From assembly GCA_002441465.1 (NCBI GenBank), contig DJWE01000071.1, positions 11,614-75,613 of the forward strand: DNA of 64,000 bases, read 5' to 3'. This document shows, in pieces, positions 25,501-34,493 of this stretch. The notes beneath the pieces are model-generated. The model searched no databases. It saw only the letters and a program-made list of their open reading frames with translations, and was not told where the DNA came from. Made by a program: the position numbers and the translations under genes. Position 1 is the stretch's first letter, and the number at the start of each line of letters is the position of its first letter. The DNA is from Propionibacteriaceae bacterium UBA6238. Lineage in GTDB: Bacteria > Actinomycetota > Actinomycetes > Propionibacteriales > Propionibacteriaceae.

Positions 25501-27708
25501 CTAACGCGTACTGACCCGACCGCTGGCGTCGAGTCCGATCAATTCGCTGCTTCCGTCCTCACGCACCGCCAGCACGGTGACGACGTCTTCATAACCCTCC
25601 GGGGCGGCACGCGCCACCACGCGCTTGGTGCTCGAGTCGGTGAGCAGGCGCCCGAGGTGATGGGTGAGCGCTGCCCGCACGTCCTCGGGCAGGCGGGTGC
25701 CCCGGCTGTCGACCAACCGGACGTCGACGCCGCGTCCGCGGGCCACCTCGATGGCGTCCGAGGTCAGCTCGGTGACCAGGTTGCCGGCCCGCATCGCGTC
25801 CCGAAGCCGGCTTTCCTGGGCCAGGCAGGCGGCACGCTCCTCGTCACTGAGCTCGTAGTCGGGGTCGGCGATGCGGTTCAGCAGCGGCCCGACCTGCGCC
25901 CGCAGCTGGGTCAGCCAGACGTCGCGCAGCACCAGCTTCGAGAAGCTCTGGGCAATCGCCTTGTTCGCTGCGGCCGACGATCGCCGCGACGCATTCAGCC
26001 GATCGGTGAGGTCGATCAGCCAGGCCTGCAGCAGCTGGGCCACCAGCATCCAGGCGAACGGGCTGAAGCCGACCCGGAGTGCGTCGCCGACGCCCAGGTC
26101 GTGAGTGATCGCCCAGTAGGCGGAGAGGACCGCGTAAAGCCCGACCCCGGTCCAAGCCACCCGCTCCTGCCCCCGGACGAGCACGGTGACCAGAAGGACC
26201 ATCACCACGCTGCTGTGCCAGGTTGCATATCCCGGCCAGTGCCCGTCCGGCAGCACGGCCTGAACGGTCATGGTCACGGCGAGCAGGAGCGCGGTGACCA
26301 CGATCGCGTCGCCGATCCGCATCGGGTTCCGGTCCGTGTCGCGCAAGGTGAGCCAGGTCGCCACGACGGCCAGCGCCTGGGCGAGGAGCACGGGCCAGAT
26401 CTCGGTGACCTGGTCGAGACTCGTCCAGCCGAGCAGGAATTGCAGCCCGACGAGCACCCAGACCAACCGGACCAGCAGAGGACGCGAGAGGTCGGGGATG
26501 TCGGCGAGCACCCGTCCGGCGCGACGCCGTTTCGGCGCTTCGGCCTCTCCGACCGTCGAGTTGTCCGGGGTCCAGCTCAGGATCACCGTGGTGCCTGCAC
26601 CCGGCGAGGAGTGGATCTCGGCCGTCCCCCCGATCGCCCACATGCGATAGACCACCGAAACCTGGAGGCCAAGTCGGCGCTTGGGCACGAGTTCGGGAGT
26701 GAAGCCCACGCCGTTGTCAGAGATCGTGATCGTGATCGCGCCCTTCTCGGGGCTGCGCAGCCTCACCTCGACCTCGGTCGCCTGGGAGTGCTTGGCGACG
26801 TTCAGCGCGACCTCGCGCACGACCATGCCGAGCGTGCTGGCCACCTGCTGGGGAACCGCGAGTTCGTTGATCTCGGAGACGAACCGCGCCTGCGGCACCA
26901 GGGCACTGACCACGTCGGTGACCAGCCAGGTGAGCTGATCCCCGGTCACGGGGAGCCGAGCCTCGGTGGGCGCCTCAGCCTGCGCCAGCCGGTCCACGGC
27001 CCGCTGCGCCTGCTGGGAGATGTGGTTGTCACTGGACGCGTGTGCCGCGGCGACCAGGGTGGTCATGACCTCGTCGTGGACGATGCCGTCCAGCCGATGC
27101 CGCTCCTCCAGGAGCGCTTCCTCGATCGCCGCGTCTGTGGCCTCCTTGCGGGTGGCCGCCTCGGCTTCGTCGAGCTCTTTGAACGCATTGCTGACCACGC
27201 CGAGCGCGACGATCACGACCGAGGCGTTCATGACCAGGTTGATCATGTCCTGGAATGCGCCCAGCAGCGACGCGCTCTGTCCCGAGGGCGTCATCCGCAC
27301 CACGGCGAAGAGCAGCCCGGAGGCGATCGCGTAGGCGAATCCCCAGCCGGTGCCGGTGGTGACGGCCAGACAGATGGCAGCGACACCCAGCGTCATCCAC
27401 AGCCACGGGCTGCTCTGCGCGACTTCCTGGGACTGCCAGGCCGCCGGCCACGTGATCAGCCCGAAGGTGACCACCGTGACATAGACAAGGGCGAAGGAGC
27501 GCAGCTTCCAGCCGAGGAAGCTGGCGATCATCATCCCGATGCTGGCCACGACGATGCCGCCGCCCACGATGATCATCCACCAGCTCGCCAGGTACTGGGC
27601 CTGGCCGACGGCGGCAAGGGAGGCGGGGATCAGCGTGCCCAGGCAGAACAGCGCCACGCCGCGGTCGACCCACGCGGACAACTGGGATGTCTTGGGCTTG
27701 AGATTCAC
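25501..27708 (-). CDS. membrane histidine kinase with duplicated, partly degenerate second half
   Basis: The first half of this 735-residue protein has five or more membrane segments (~15-175), a NarX-type dimerisation motif with phospho-acceptor His ~211 (RLDGIVHDEVM) and an ATPase domain with N-box REVALNVAKHS (~298-308) and DNGVGF (~331-336). After a basic linker (~393-400) a second set of membrane segments (~410-560) is followed by RDVWLTQLRAQVGPLLNRI, which looks like a dimerisation helix without the His, and a final domain lacking the ATP boxes. The GTG start at 27708 overlaps the dCMP deaminase stop (GTGA); GTG 27711 is also possible. A sensory task for the second half is inferred. Confidence 0.85.
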   Translation of the reverse strand: MNLKPKTSQLSAWVDRGVALFCLGTLIPASLAAVGQAQYLASWWMIIVGGGIVVASIGMMIASFLGWKLRSFALVYVTVVTFGLITWPAAWQSQEVAQSSPWLWMTLGVAAICLAVTTGTGWGFAYAIASGLLFAVVRMTPSGQSASLLGAFQDMINLVMNASVVIVALGVVSNAFKELDEAEAATRKEATDAAIEEALLEERHRLDGIVHDEVMTTLVAAAHASSDNHISQQAQRAVDRLAQAEAPTEARLPVTGDQLTWLVTDVVSALVPQARFVSEINELAVPQQVASTLGMVVREVALNVAKHSQATEVEVRLRSPEKGAITITISDNGVGFTPELVPKRRLGLQVSVVYRMWAIGGTAEIHSSPGAGTTVILSWTPDNSTVGEAEAPKRRRAGRVLADIPDLSRPLLVRLVWVLVGLQFLLGWTSLDQVTEIWPVLLAQALAVVATWLTLRDTDRNPMRIGDAIVVTALLLAVTMTVQAVLPDGHWPGYATWHSSVVMVLLVTVLVRGQERVAWTGVGLYAVLSAYWAITHDLGVGDALRVGFSPFAWMLVAQLLQAWLIDLTDRLNASRRSSAAANKAIAQSFSKLVLRDVWLTQLRAQVGPLLNRIADPDYELSDEERAACLAQESRLRDAMRAGNLVTELTSDAIEVARGRGVDVRLVDSRGTRLPEDVRAALTHHLGRLLTDSSTKRVVARAAPEGYEDVVTVLAVREDGSSELIGLDASGRVSTR

Positions 27709-28154
27709 CACTCGCGGTTCCAATCCACCAGGCCGTCCACGTCGTGCTCGCCGCCAGGCCACACGGCCCGGACGATACCGGCCGCGGCCAGCGCCTTGCG
27801 GCAGCCGGGACAGGGCGGATCGGTGATGTAGGCCACGGCGCCCTTGGTGTCTCGCGTGGCGAAGAGCAGCGCGTTGACCTCGGCGTGGATCGCGATGCAG
27901 AAGCCGGGTGTGCCGGGGCGGTCGTAGTCGCCCAGACCCGGCACCTGGTCGTAGCCGAGCTGGCCTCTCGGGCAGGCGCCCTCCAGACAGTCCGGACGGC
28001 CCGGCGCGGCGCCGTTGTAGCCGGTGGCGATGATCCGTTTGTCCACCACGAGCACGGCGCCCACCCGTCGACGGGTGCACTTCGCCCGAGCGGCCACAGC
28101 GGCCGCGATGGCGAGGAAGTACTCGTCCCACCCCGGTACCGCGTGCTGGCTCAT
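27705..28154 (-). CDS. dCMP / cytidine deaminase family protein
   Basis: This 149-residue zinc deaminase has HAEVNALLFA (His ligand and proton-shuttle Glu, ~87-96) and PPCPGCRKAL (two Cys ligands, ~112-121). An insertion CLEGACPRGQ (~55-64) is typical of the dCMP deaminase/ComEB group. It would convert dCMP to dUMP for thymidylate synthesis. It is coupled to the histidine kinase by a GTGA overlap, an unusual partner for a nucleotide enzyme. Confidence 0.88.
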   Translation of the reverse strand: MSQHAVPGWDEYFLAIAAAVAARAKCTRRRVGAVLVVDKRIIATGYNGAAPGRPDCLEGACPRGQLGYDQVPGLGDYDRPGTPGFCIAIHAEVNALLFATRDTKGAVAYITDPPCPGCRKALAAAGIVRAVWPGGEHDVDGLVDWNREW

Positions 28155-28220
28155 CGCTCTCCTCGAGTCGAGGATTATTGTCTCAGGAATGTCCAGAGAT
28201 TACCGGTCGTCACTCCCGTT

Positions 28221-29228
28221 CTAGCCAACGTTGGCATTCGTGAAGGCGGGTGTCGGATCGACACGCTGGGCCGTGAGCCCTTGCGCGGCCATGAAGTCGG
28301 CCATGTCCGTCCATTGCGCGGCGTCGAAGGTTCCGTCGACCGAGCCGTCCGAAGTGGTCCACAAGCCGGCGGTCGCAGTCAAGGTCGCCTTCGCCGCCGT
28401 CTGCGCCGCTGCCTCGGACAGGCCGGGCACGTAGGTGGTCGAGACCGTGAGTGCGTGGTCGGGATCGGTGACCGTCGTCCTGATCCCGGCCAGCATGCCC
28501 GCGACCACGGCCTTCACCACGCCCGGGTTGGCCTTCGCGTAGTCGGAGGTGGTGACCAGGCTGGCGCCCACCAACGGCACCGTGCCGGACGCGATCGGCA
28601 GGCTACGGGTGGCGAAGCCGGCCAGGTCGAACTGAACCGCATCGTTGTTGCTGAACCCGACGATGGCGTCCACCTTCTTGGTGGTCAGCGCCGCCTGCTG
28701 GGTGTAGCCGATCTCCTTCACCTGCACGTCCGACTCGCTCAACCCGGCCGAGCGCAGCGCAACCTGGAGCCCGAACCAGCTCTCGCCGTACTTGCCGGGC
28801 AGGCCGATCGAGTGTCCCTTCAGGTCGGCGAGGCTGTGGATCGGGGAATCGGCGGGAACGATCACGACCACCGGGTAGCCCCGGTAGTAGGCGGACACCG
28901 CGACCAGGTCGAGGCCCTGAGCCCGCGCCTGGAGCACCTCGTCGCCTCCTGCGACGACGAACTGCTCCTGACCTGCCGCGATCGCGGTGAACAGACCTTC
29001 GGAGGTGCCGTGGTGCCGCAGGACGGGGGCCGCGCCCGCCGCGGTGAAGTCACCGTCGGCCTCGGCGACGTAGAACGGGCTGAACTGCACGTTCGGGATG
29101 TAGGTCAGCCCGATGGTCGGCGTAGGCAGGGACGCGGACGCGGACGTGGCGGCGGTCGGGCTCTGGGCCTGGCTGCATCCCGCCAGCAGCAGGACGGCGA
29201 CGACGGCGGCGATCAGACGGGTTCTCAC
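28221..29228 (-). CDS. ribY: riboflavin ABC transporter substrate-binding lipoprotein (NMT1/THI5-like)
   Basis: This 335-residue lipoprotein has a lipobox (VLLLAGC, Cys ~18) and an NMT1/THI5-like fold: LTYIPNVQFSPFYVAEADG (~42-60), GDEVLQARAQG and GLPGKYGESWFG. Members bind thiamine precursors, riboflavin or sulfonates. The FMN riboswitch before the preceding permease gene identifies riboflavin as the likely ligand, as predicted for RibXY systems. The GTG start at 29228 follows GAGAGG. No ATPase gene is adjacent, so it must be supplied from elsewhere. Confidence 0.85.
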   Translation of the reverse strand: MRTRLIAAVVAVLLLAGCSQAQSPTAATSASASLPTPTIGLTYIPNVQFSPFYVAEADGDFTAAGAAPVLRHHGTSEGLFTAIAAGQEQFVVAGGDEVLQARAQGLDLVAVSAYYRGYPVVVIVPADSPIHSLADLKGHSIGLPGKYGESWFGLQVALRSAGLSESDVQVKEIGYTQQAALTTKKVDAIVGFSNNDAVQFDLAGFATRSLPIASGTVPLVGASLVTTSDYAKANPGVVKAVVAGMLAGIRTTVTDPDHALTVSTTYVPGLSEAAAQTAAKATLTATAGLWTTSDGSVDGTFDAAQWTDMADFMAAQGLTAQRVDPTPAFTNANVG

Positions 29229-29239
29229 AGATGTACCTC

Positions 29240-29989
29240 TCAGGAGTGTTGTAGGGAGTCGATGATCCGGGAGTGGCGTTCCCACAGATGGATGGCGGCA
29301 TAGGCGGCGGAGGCGATCACACAGAGCACGATGATCGTGGCGACCATGCCTGCCGTGTCGACGGATTCGCGCTGGACGGTCAAGACGGTGCCCAGGCCGG
29401 AACCGCCCATCACCATCTCGCCGACGATCGCGCCGGTGACGGCGAGCGTGACGCCGTTGCGGATCCCGCCCAGCACCGAGGGCAGCGCCATCGGCACCTC
29501 GACGTGCACCAGCAGGTTCAGCGAGGACGCGCCGTCGATCCGGCCGGCGTCGACGACGTCGGCGTCCACATGCCGCAGTCCGACCACGGCCGAGATCAGG
29601 ATCGGGAAGAACACGATCAGTGCGCAGAGGATGATCACCGGCACCAACCCGTAGCCGAGCCACAGCACCAGCAGCGGGGCCAGGGCGATCGCCGGGATCG
29701 CCTGGGTCGCGCCGAGGAACGGGTTGACCGCCGCCGCCGCCCAGCGGGAGCGATGCACGAGCACCGCCAGCGGCAGCGCGACGAACGTACCCAGGAGGGC
29801 GCCGCCGAAGGCCTCCGCGAGGGTGAACGAGAGGTACCCCCAATAGACCGGATCGGTGAGATCGGAGACGAGCCGGGCCGCGACCGTGCCCGGCGTGGGC
29901 AGCAGGATGGAGCCCGGTCCGGCGCTGAGGGTCCAGCCGAGAAGCAGTAGCGCGCCCAACAACACCGGGGCGAGCACTTGGCGTCGCAT
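29240..29989 (-). CDS. ribX: riboflavin ABC transporter permease
   Basis: This 249-residue membrane protein belongs to the SsuC/ThiX-type permease family, with the EAA loop in DAGRIDGASSLNLLVHVEVP (~165-184). It is the first gene after the FMN riboswitch, which points to flavin uptake. The ATG at 29989 follows GGAGGA; a longer frame upstream runs into the riboswitch and is not used. The binding-protein gene starts 12 bases after its stop. Confidence 0.88.
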   Translation of the reverse strand: MRRQVLAPVLLGALLLLGWTLSAGPGSILLPTPGTVAARLVSDLTDPVYWGYLSFTLAEAFGGALLGTFVALPLAVLVHRSRWAAAAVNPFLGATQAIPAIALAPLLVLWLGYGLVPVIILCALIVFFPILISAVVGLRHVDADVVDAGRIDGASSLNLLVHVEVPMALPSVLGGIRNGVTLAVTGAIVGEMVMGGSGLGTVLTVQRESVDTAGMVATIIVLCVIASAAYAAIHLWERHSRIIDSLQHS

Positions 29990-30049
29990 CCGTCCTCCGC
30001 TTCCTTCGTCGTTCCTTCGACTCCGGAGTGCGGGCGGGATGCGCGAACG

Positions 30050-30078
30050 GGTCACCGCGCAAATGCCGCGCGGCGACC
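30050..30078 (-). promoter_or_regulatory. candidate expression-platform hairpin of the FMN riboswitch
   Basis: An 11-bp stem, GGTCGCCGCGC with GCGCGGTGACC (one G-U pair), starts directly downstream of the aptamer on the minus strand, 61 bases before the ribX start. It has no T-run. It may compete with aptamer pairing or act as a Rho-dependent stop; the mechanism is not readable. Confidence 0.5.
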
Positions 30079-30079
30079 T

Positions 30080-30205
30080 CGTGCTGCCTCCCATCCGGAC
30101 TTTCACCGTCGGTCCTGGAGTTCCACCAGGTCAACCGATTCCGCAAGCGGAACCGGGTCGCGGACTATCACCGCCGGTTCGGAATTACACCGACCCCGGA
30201 GCACG
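30080..30205 (-). ncRNA. FMN riboswitch (RFN element)
   Basis: On the minus strand the conserved RFN blocks occur in order: GGTGTAATTCCGAACCGGCG, GTGATAGTCCGCGACCC, GGTGGAACTCCAGGACCGAC and GGTGAAAGTCCGGATGGGAG. The closing stem P1 pairs CGTGCT (30205-30200) with AGCACG (30085-30080). FMN binding should lower expression of the downstream ribX-ribY genes. Some stems have non-consensus bases, but the core is complete. Confidence 0.96.
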
Positions 30206-30362
30206 TTCGCGAGCAGTCTATTACCCCGCGACCCGCGCCGCCCATTCCGTGACATCAGGCGACCCTGGATATTCCTGGTCACACCCTCGCAGGCTCACCT
30301 GGTGTAGGAGACTGTTCGGGTCGCGGCTGCAGCGGCCGCGCGCCGAACCCAGGAGGACCGCC

Positions 30363-31478
30363 ATGCGGGTCGCCGTCCCGTCGGAAGTGAAGAACCACGA
30401 GTACCGGGTGGCGATCACCCCGGTCGGGGTCTCCGAGCTGATCGCCCACGGCCACGAGGTCTACGTCCAAGCCGGCGCCGGGACGGGGTCCTCGATCAGC
30501 GACGAGGAATACGTGGCCCAGGGCGCCCGGATCGTCCCGACCGCCGAGGAGACCTGGGCGATCGGCGAGATGGTGCTCAAGGTGAAGGAGCCGGTCGCAT
30601 CCGAGTTCGGCTACCTGCGCGAGGACCTGCTGCTGTTCACCTACCTGCATCTCGCGGCGGACAAGGCCGGCACCGCGGCACTGCTGGACGCCGGCACGAC
30701 CGCGATCGCCTACGAGACCGTCCAGCTGCCCTCCGGCCTGCTGCCACTGCTGTATCCGATGTCTGAGGTGGCCGGCTGTCTCGCGCCGCAGGTCGGCGCG
30801 CACGCGATGATGAAGGCACAGGGCGGACGCGGCGTGCTGATGGGTTGCGTCGGCGGCGTGCCGAACGCCAAGGTGGTCGTCCTCGGTGGCGGCATCGCCG
30901 GCCAGAACGCCGCCAACGTCGCCCTCGGCATGGGTGCCGACGTCACCATCCTCGACACCGACCTGGACAAGCTGCGAACCACCTTCTGGCGCTACGAGAA
31001 CCGAGTGCACGGCATCGTGTCGTCCAAGCTCGCGATCCGCGAGCAGGTACTGGCCGCGGACATGGTGATCGGCACGGTGCTGGTGCCGGGCGCGAAAGCG
31101 CCCAAGCTGGTCACCAACGAGATGGTGGCGCAGATGAAGCCCGGCTCGGTGCTGGTCGACGTAGCCATCGACCAGGGTGGCTGCTTCGAGGACTCGCACC
31201 CGACCACTCACTCCGATCCGACCTTCATGGTGCACGACTCGGTGTTCTACTGCGTGGCGAACATGCCCGGAGCGGTGCCGAACACCTCGACCTGGGCGCT
31301 CACCAATGCGACTCTCGCCTTCGCCGTGCAACTCGCCGACAAGGGGTGGAAGCGGGCGTGCCGGGAGAACCACCCGCTCGCGCTGGGCCTGAACACCCAC
31401 GCCGGTCAGATCACCTACCCGGCCGTGGCGGACGCCTACGACCTGCCCTACACCCGAGTGAACGACCTGCTCGACTGA
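30363..31478 (+). CDS. ald: alanine dehydrogenase
   Basis: This 371-residue protein has the family start MRVAVPSEVKNHEYRVAITP with the pyruvate-binding Arg, the catalytic Lys in VLKVKEP (~73) and His in YLHLAADK (~95), and a Rossmann motif VVLGGGIAGQNAANVALGMG (~170-189). It reversibly deaminates L-alanine to pyruvate and ammonia with NAD+. AGGAGG lies just before the ATG. An amidohydrolase gene follows after 7 bases, suggesting a two-gene operon. Confidence 0.95.
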   Translation: MRVAVPSEVKNHEYRVAITPVGVSELIAHGHEVYVQAGAGTGSSISDEEYVAQGARIVPTAEETWAIGEMVLKVKEPVASEFGYLREDLLLFTYLHLAADKAGTAALLDAGTTAIAYETVQLPSGLLPLLYPMSEVAGCLAPQVGAHAMMKAQGGRGVLMGCVGGVPNAKVVVLGGGIAGQNAANVALGMGADVTILDTDLDKLRTTFWRYENRVHGIVSSKLAIREQVLAADMVIGTVLVPGAKAPKLVTNEMVAQMKPGSVLVDVAIDQGGCFEDSHPTTHSDPTFMVHDSVFYCVANMPGAVPNTSTWALTNATLAFAVQLADKGWKRACRENHPLALGLNTHAGQITYPAVADAYDLPYTRVNDLLD

Positions 31479-31485
31479 TCCCGCC

Positions 31486-32973
31486 GTGCTGCTCCGCAAC
31501 GCCCGACCGGTCCCGCTGGCCGACGACGCCACCGCCGACCTGGTCGACGTCCGGATCCGCGGCACTCGGGTCGCCGCCGTCGCCGCCGCCCTCGATCCTC
31601 TGCCCGGCGAGGAGGTCCTGGACGCGGACGGACGCTGGCTGGTGCCGGGGCTGTGGGACGCCCACGTCCATCTCGGCCAGTGGGCTCGGCGGCGCACGCG
31701 CCTCGACCTGTCCGGGACGACGGGGCTCGGCGAGGCACTCGACCGGGTTCAGGCTGCGCTCGGAGCACCGGAGCCCGGGCGTTCGCTCCTGGTCGGCGGA
31801 GGCTATCGTCCGGCGACCTGGGCCGACCCACCGACGGTCGCGGCACTCGACGCCGTCACCGGCACGCGTCCGGTCGTCCTGGTCAGCGGGGACGCGCACG
31901 CGGGTTGGCTGAACTCCGCCGCGCTGTCCCGCTTCGGCCTCGCTGCGCGCGAGCGGCCGGTGGTCGAGGCCGAATGGTTCGCTGCGCTGCCCGCGATCCT
32001 GGCCGTGGAGGACGACCAGGTCGGCCCCGGCGCCTATGCCGACGCATTGCGAGCCGCCGCGGCTCTGGGCGTGGTCGGGGTGTTCGACTACGAGTTCGAG
32101 CCAGGCTTCCTCTCCTGGCCGCGCCGGTATGCGGCGGTGGGCGTCCCGTTGCGAATCCGAACGTCGGTGTACCCGGCCGACCTGCCGGCTGCCCTCGCCG
32201 CCGGCGTGCGGACCGGCGACGCCCTGGTCAGCGACCGGGGCGAGGCGATGGTCGCCATGGGCTCGCTGAAGATCATCTCGGACGGCTCGCTGAACACCGC
32301 TACCGCGCACTGCATCGACCCCTATCCCGGCGGTGGCCACGGCGTCCAGAACGTCCTGCCGGCCGAGTTGCGCGACCTGCTCGGGACGGCCGGTCGCAAC
32401 GGCCTCACCGTCGCTCTGCACACGATCGGGGATGCCGCCGCGGACGAGGCCCTGGGCGCGTTCGCCGAGACCGGCGCGCGGGGCACGATCGAGCACGCCC
32501 AACTGCTCGGCCCCTGCGCCGCGCACCGCATGGCTGAGCTTGGCCTGGTCGCCAGCGTGCAGCCCGCGCACCTGCTGGACGACCGAGGCGTCACCGAGGC
32601 CGTCTGGGGCGCCGAACGGGCGTCCCGAAGCTTCCCGTTGCGGGAGCTCGCCGAGGCCGGCGTGCGGCTGGCCCTCGGCTCCGATGCCCCCGTGGCGGCT
32701 CTCGACCCCTGGCTGGCGATGGCGTCGGCGGTCCACCGCGGCGAACCGAGCGACGCGCCCTGGTATCCGGAGCACTCGCTCTCGGCGGCCCAGGCCCTTG
32801 CGGCCAGCACGAACGGACGCGATCGCGTGGACGCAGGTGAGCCGGCCGACCTCGCCCTACTGGACGTGGATCCCTTGGCCGGCGACGATCCCGGCGACGC
32901 CGCGCGGCAGCTGCGGGGCATGCGCGTGGCAGCCACCTGGGTGGCCGGCGTGCCGGTGCACCAGGCCCTCTGA
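31486..32973 (+). CDS. amidohydrolase of the YtcJ type
   Basis: This 495-residue metal-dependent hydrolase has the HxH ligands in VPGLWDAHVHLGQWARR (~52-68), a later His in ALHTIGDAA (~310) and the catalytic Asp in LGSDAPVAALDPWLAM (~402-417). It would hydrolyse an amide, imide or cyclic amidine; the specific substrate is unknown. Translation starts at GTG 31486, 7 bases after the ald stop, so it is probably expressed with ald and may supply or process an amino compound. Confidence 0.85.
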   Translation: MLLRNARPVPLADDATADLVDVRIRGTRVAAVAAALDPLPGEEVLDADGRWLVPGLWDAHVHLGQWARRRTRLDLSGTTGLGEALDRVQAALGAPEPGRSLLVGGGYRPATWADPPTVAALDAVTGTRPVVLVSGDAHAGWLNSAALSRFGLAARERPVVEAEWFAALPAILAVEDDQVGPGAYADALRAAAALGVVGVFDYEFEPGFLSWPRRYAAVGVPLRIRTSVYPADLPAALAAGVRTGDALVSDRGEAMVAMGSLKIISDGSLNTATAHCIDPYPGGGHGVQNVLPAELRDLLGTAGRNGLTVALHTIGDAAADEALGAFAETGARGTIEHAQLLGPCAAHRMAELGLVASVQPAHLLDDRGVTEAVWGAERASRSFPLRELAEAGVRLALGSDAPVAALDPWLAMASAVHRGEPSDAPWYPEHSLSAAQALAASTNGRDRVDAGEPADLALLDVDPLAGDDPGDAARQLRGMRVAATWVAGVPVHQAL

Positions 32974-33039
32974 GTCGCCGCCGGCCCGCCGCGGCCGATT
33001 TCACCCTGACGCCGCCGGTGCGCTACAGTCTCTACTCGC

Positions 33040-33112
33040 GCGCCGCTAGCTCAACTGGCAGAGCAGCTGGCTCTTAACTAGCGGGTTCGGGGTTCGAGTC
33101 CCTGGCGGCGCA
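33040..33112 (+). tRNA. tRNA-Lys (anticodon CTT)
   Basis: The sequence folds as a 73-nt cloverleaf: acceptor GCGCCGC/GCGGCGC, D arm GCTC...GAGC, anticodon stem GCTGG/CTAGC with loop CTCTTAA, and T arm with TTCGAGT. The loop gives anticodon CTT. The terminal CCA is not encoded. A terminator follows 10 bases downstream. Confidence 0.97.
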
Positions 33113-33121
33113 CAGATCGAG

Positions 33122-33150
33122 AGGCCCTCGCCCCACCCGGGCGGGGGCCT
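33122..33150 (+). terminator. terminator after tRNA-Lys
   Basis: A 12-bp GC-rich stem AGGCCCTCGCCC / GGGCGGGGGCCT with one T-G pair and a 5-base loop, followed by a short T-tract (TTCGT). It lies between the tRNA and the convergent binding-protein gene and may serve both. Confidence 0.8.
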
Positions 33151-33163
33151 TTCGTCACGCTCC

Positions 33164-34420
33164 CTACTTCAAGAGCTGCTCCAGCTGCGATTGCAGCGCG
33201 TCCAGCCCCTCGGTGGGGGTGTCGGTCCCGGTGAGGACGGGACGGAGTTTCTCGTCGATCGCTTGCACCGCCGCCCGCTCGTGTTCCGACGGCAGCAGCG
33301 GCTGGGCCGCTTCGAGGACGCTGGAGAGAACCTTCAACGACGGCACGGCCTTCAGCACCTTGTCGTCGGTATAGAGCGCGGACAGCACCGGAGCCGACCA
33401 GCCCTTCTCCGCCAGGAGCAGTTGTACGTCTGGAGTCACCAGGTAGTTCACAAAGTCCGCCGCCGTGCCCTTGTTCGTCGCGCGCGCGGCGATTCCGAGG
33501 TTTCGTCCGCCCTGGACCGAAACCCCGATGCCCTCCATGCCGGGCACAGGCGCCACACCGGACTTCGGGGCCTCTCCGACCACCGGGCCGCTCGCCCACC
33601 AGTCCTGAAGGTAGACCAGCCCTGACGCGTCGAACTCCTGCCGAAGCCGCTGTTCGGACCAGCCGGTGGCAGCTGCGGGGATGACGCCCGAAGACAACCC
33701 TTGGGTGATCGTGTCCAACGCCTGAATCGACGGCGACGAATCGACATCGGGGCTGCCGTCGTCCAGCACGACCTGCCCGCCGTCCGAACGGACCGCGCCG
33801 ACGAAGCTGGTCGACAAACCGCTGGCAGAACCGTAGGGCCCGGCGAAGCAAGCCATCCCCGTTGTGCCGGACAGCACCTTGGCACAGGTGTCCTTCACCT
33901 CGGCCCAGGTTGTCGGCACCTTCTGCCGGGCCTTGGCGAGGAGATCGCTTCGGTAACGCAACACAGTGGCGTCAATGGATTGAGGATAGGCATACAGCCG
34001 ACCCTGATAGGTGCCGGTCGTCGTGGCGGCGGGAATCATTGCGTCAGTGGGAAAACGTCGAGCAGGAAGCTCGGCCAGCCAGCCCTTGCTCGCGAACTCT
34101 GCAGTCCAGTTCACGTCCAGCGACATCACGGTGTACTCACCACTACCCGATTCGGCTCGGGTCGCGATCGCCGATCCGTTGTCGTCGGGCAGCTCCAGCA
34201 GTGTGACCTGTTCGTTGGGATGCGCATCGTTCCAGCTGCGGACCGGTTGCTGCCAGATCGTCGACGTCGCCCTCGTCACGGCGAACACGATCGGGCCGTG
34301 GTCCTGCCACGGATCGGCGGTCGGTGTCGGGACCGGTGTGGCCGGCCCGGTGCAGCCCGCGACAGCCAGGCCCAGGGCCACCAGCGAGCCGCCAAGCCCG
34401 GCACGCCAACGCTTCTTCAC
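33164..34420 (-). CDS. extracellular solute-binding lipoprotein, family 1
   Basis: This 418-residue protein has a signal peptide with lipobox (GLAVAGC, Cys ~23), a Pro/Thr linker and a sugar-binding type 1 fold (SWNDAHPNEQVTLLELP, YAYPQSIDATVLRYRSDLL, VPTTWAEVKDTCAKVL). It captures an oligosaccharide or related solute. It lies behind a strong terminator, so it is probably transcribed separately from the permease genes at 34543-36416. It may be an alternative receptor for the same permeases. The GTG at 34420 follows GCGAGG. Confidence 0.88.
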   Translation of the reverse strand: MKKRWRAGLGGSLVALGLAVAGCTGPATPVPTPTADPWQDHGPIVFAVTRATSTIWQQPVRSWNDAHPNEQVTLLELPDDNGSAIATRAESGSGEYTVMSLDVNWTAEFASKGWLAELPARRFPTDAMIPAATTTGTYQGRLYAYPQSIDATVLRYRSDLLAKARQKVPTTWAEVKDTCAKVLSGTTGMACFAGPYGSASGLSTSFVGAVRSDGGQVVLDDGSPDVDSSPSIQALDTITQGLSSGVIPAAATGWSEQRLRQEFDASGLVYLQDWWASGPVVGEAPKSGVAPVPGMEGIGVSVQGGRNLGIAARATNKGTAADFVNYLVTPDVQLLLAEKGWSAPVLSALYTDDKVLKAVPSLKVLSSVLEAAQPLLPSEHERAAVQAIDEKLRPVLTGTDTPTEGLDALQSQLEQLLK

Positions 34421-34493
34421 CGCTTCACCTCGCCTCCCGCACCGGCGCCGTCGCGCCGGCCACCAGCCTAGGTGCACCCGCGTGGTCTACCGA

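Noticed and set aside
33040..33112. tRNA-Lys as attachment site of an integrated element
   Set aside because: No integrase, no repeat of the tRNA 3' end nearby and no shift in gene content typical of an island on either side.
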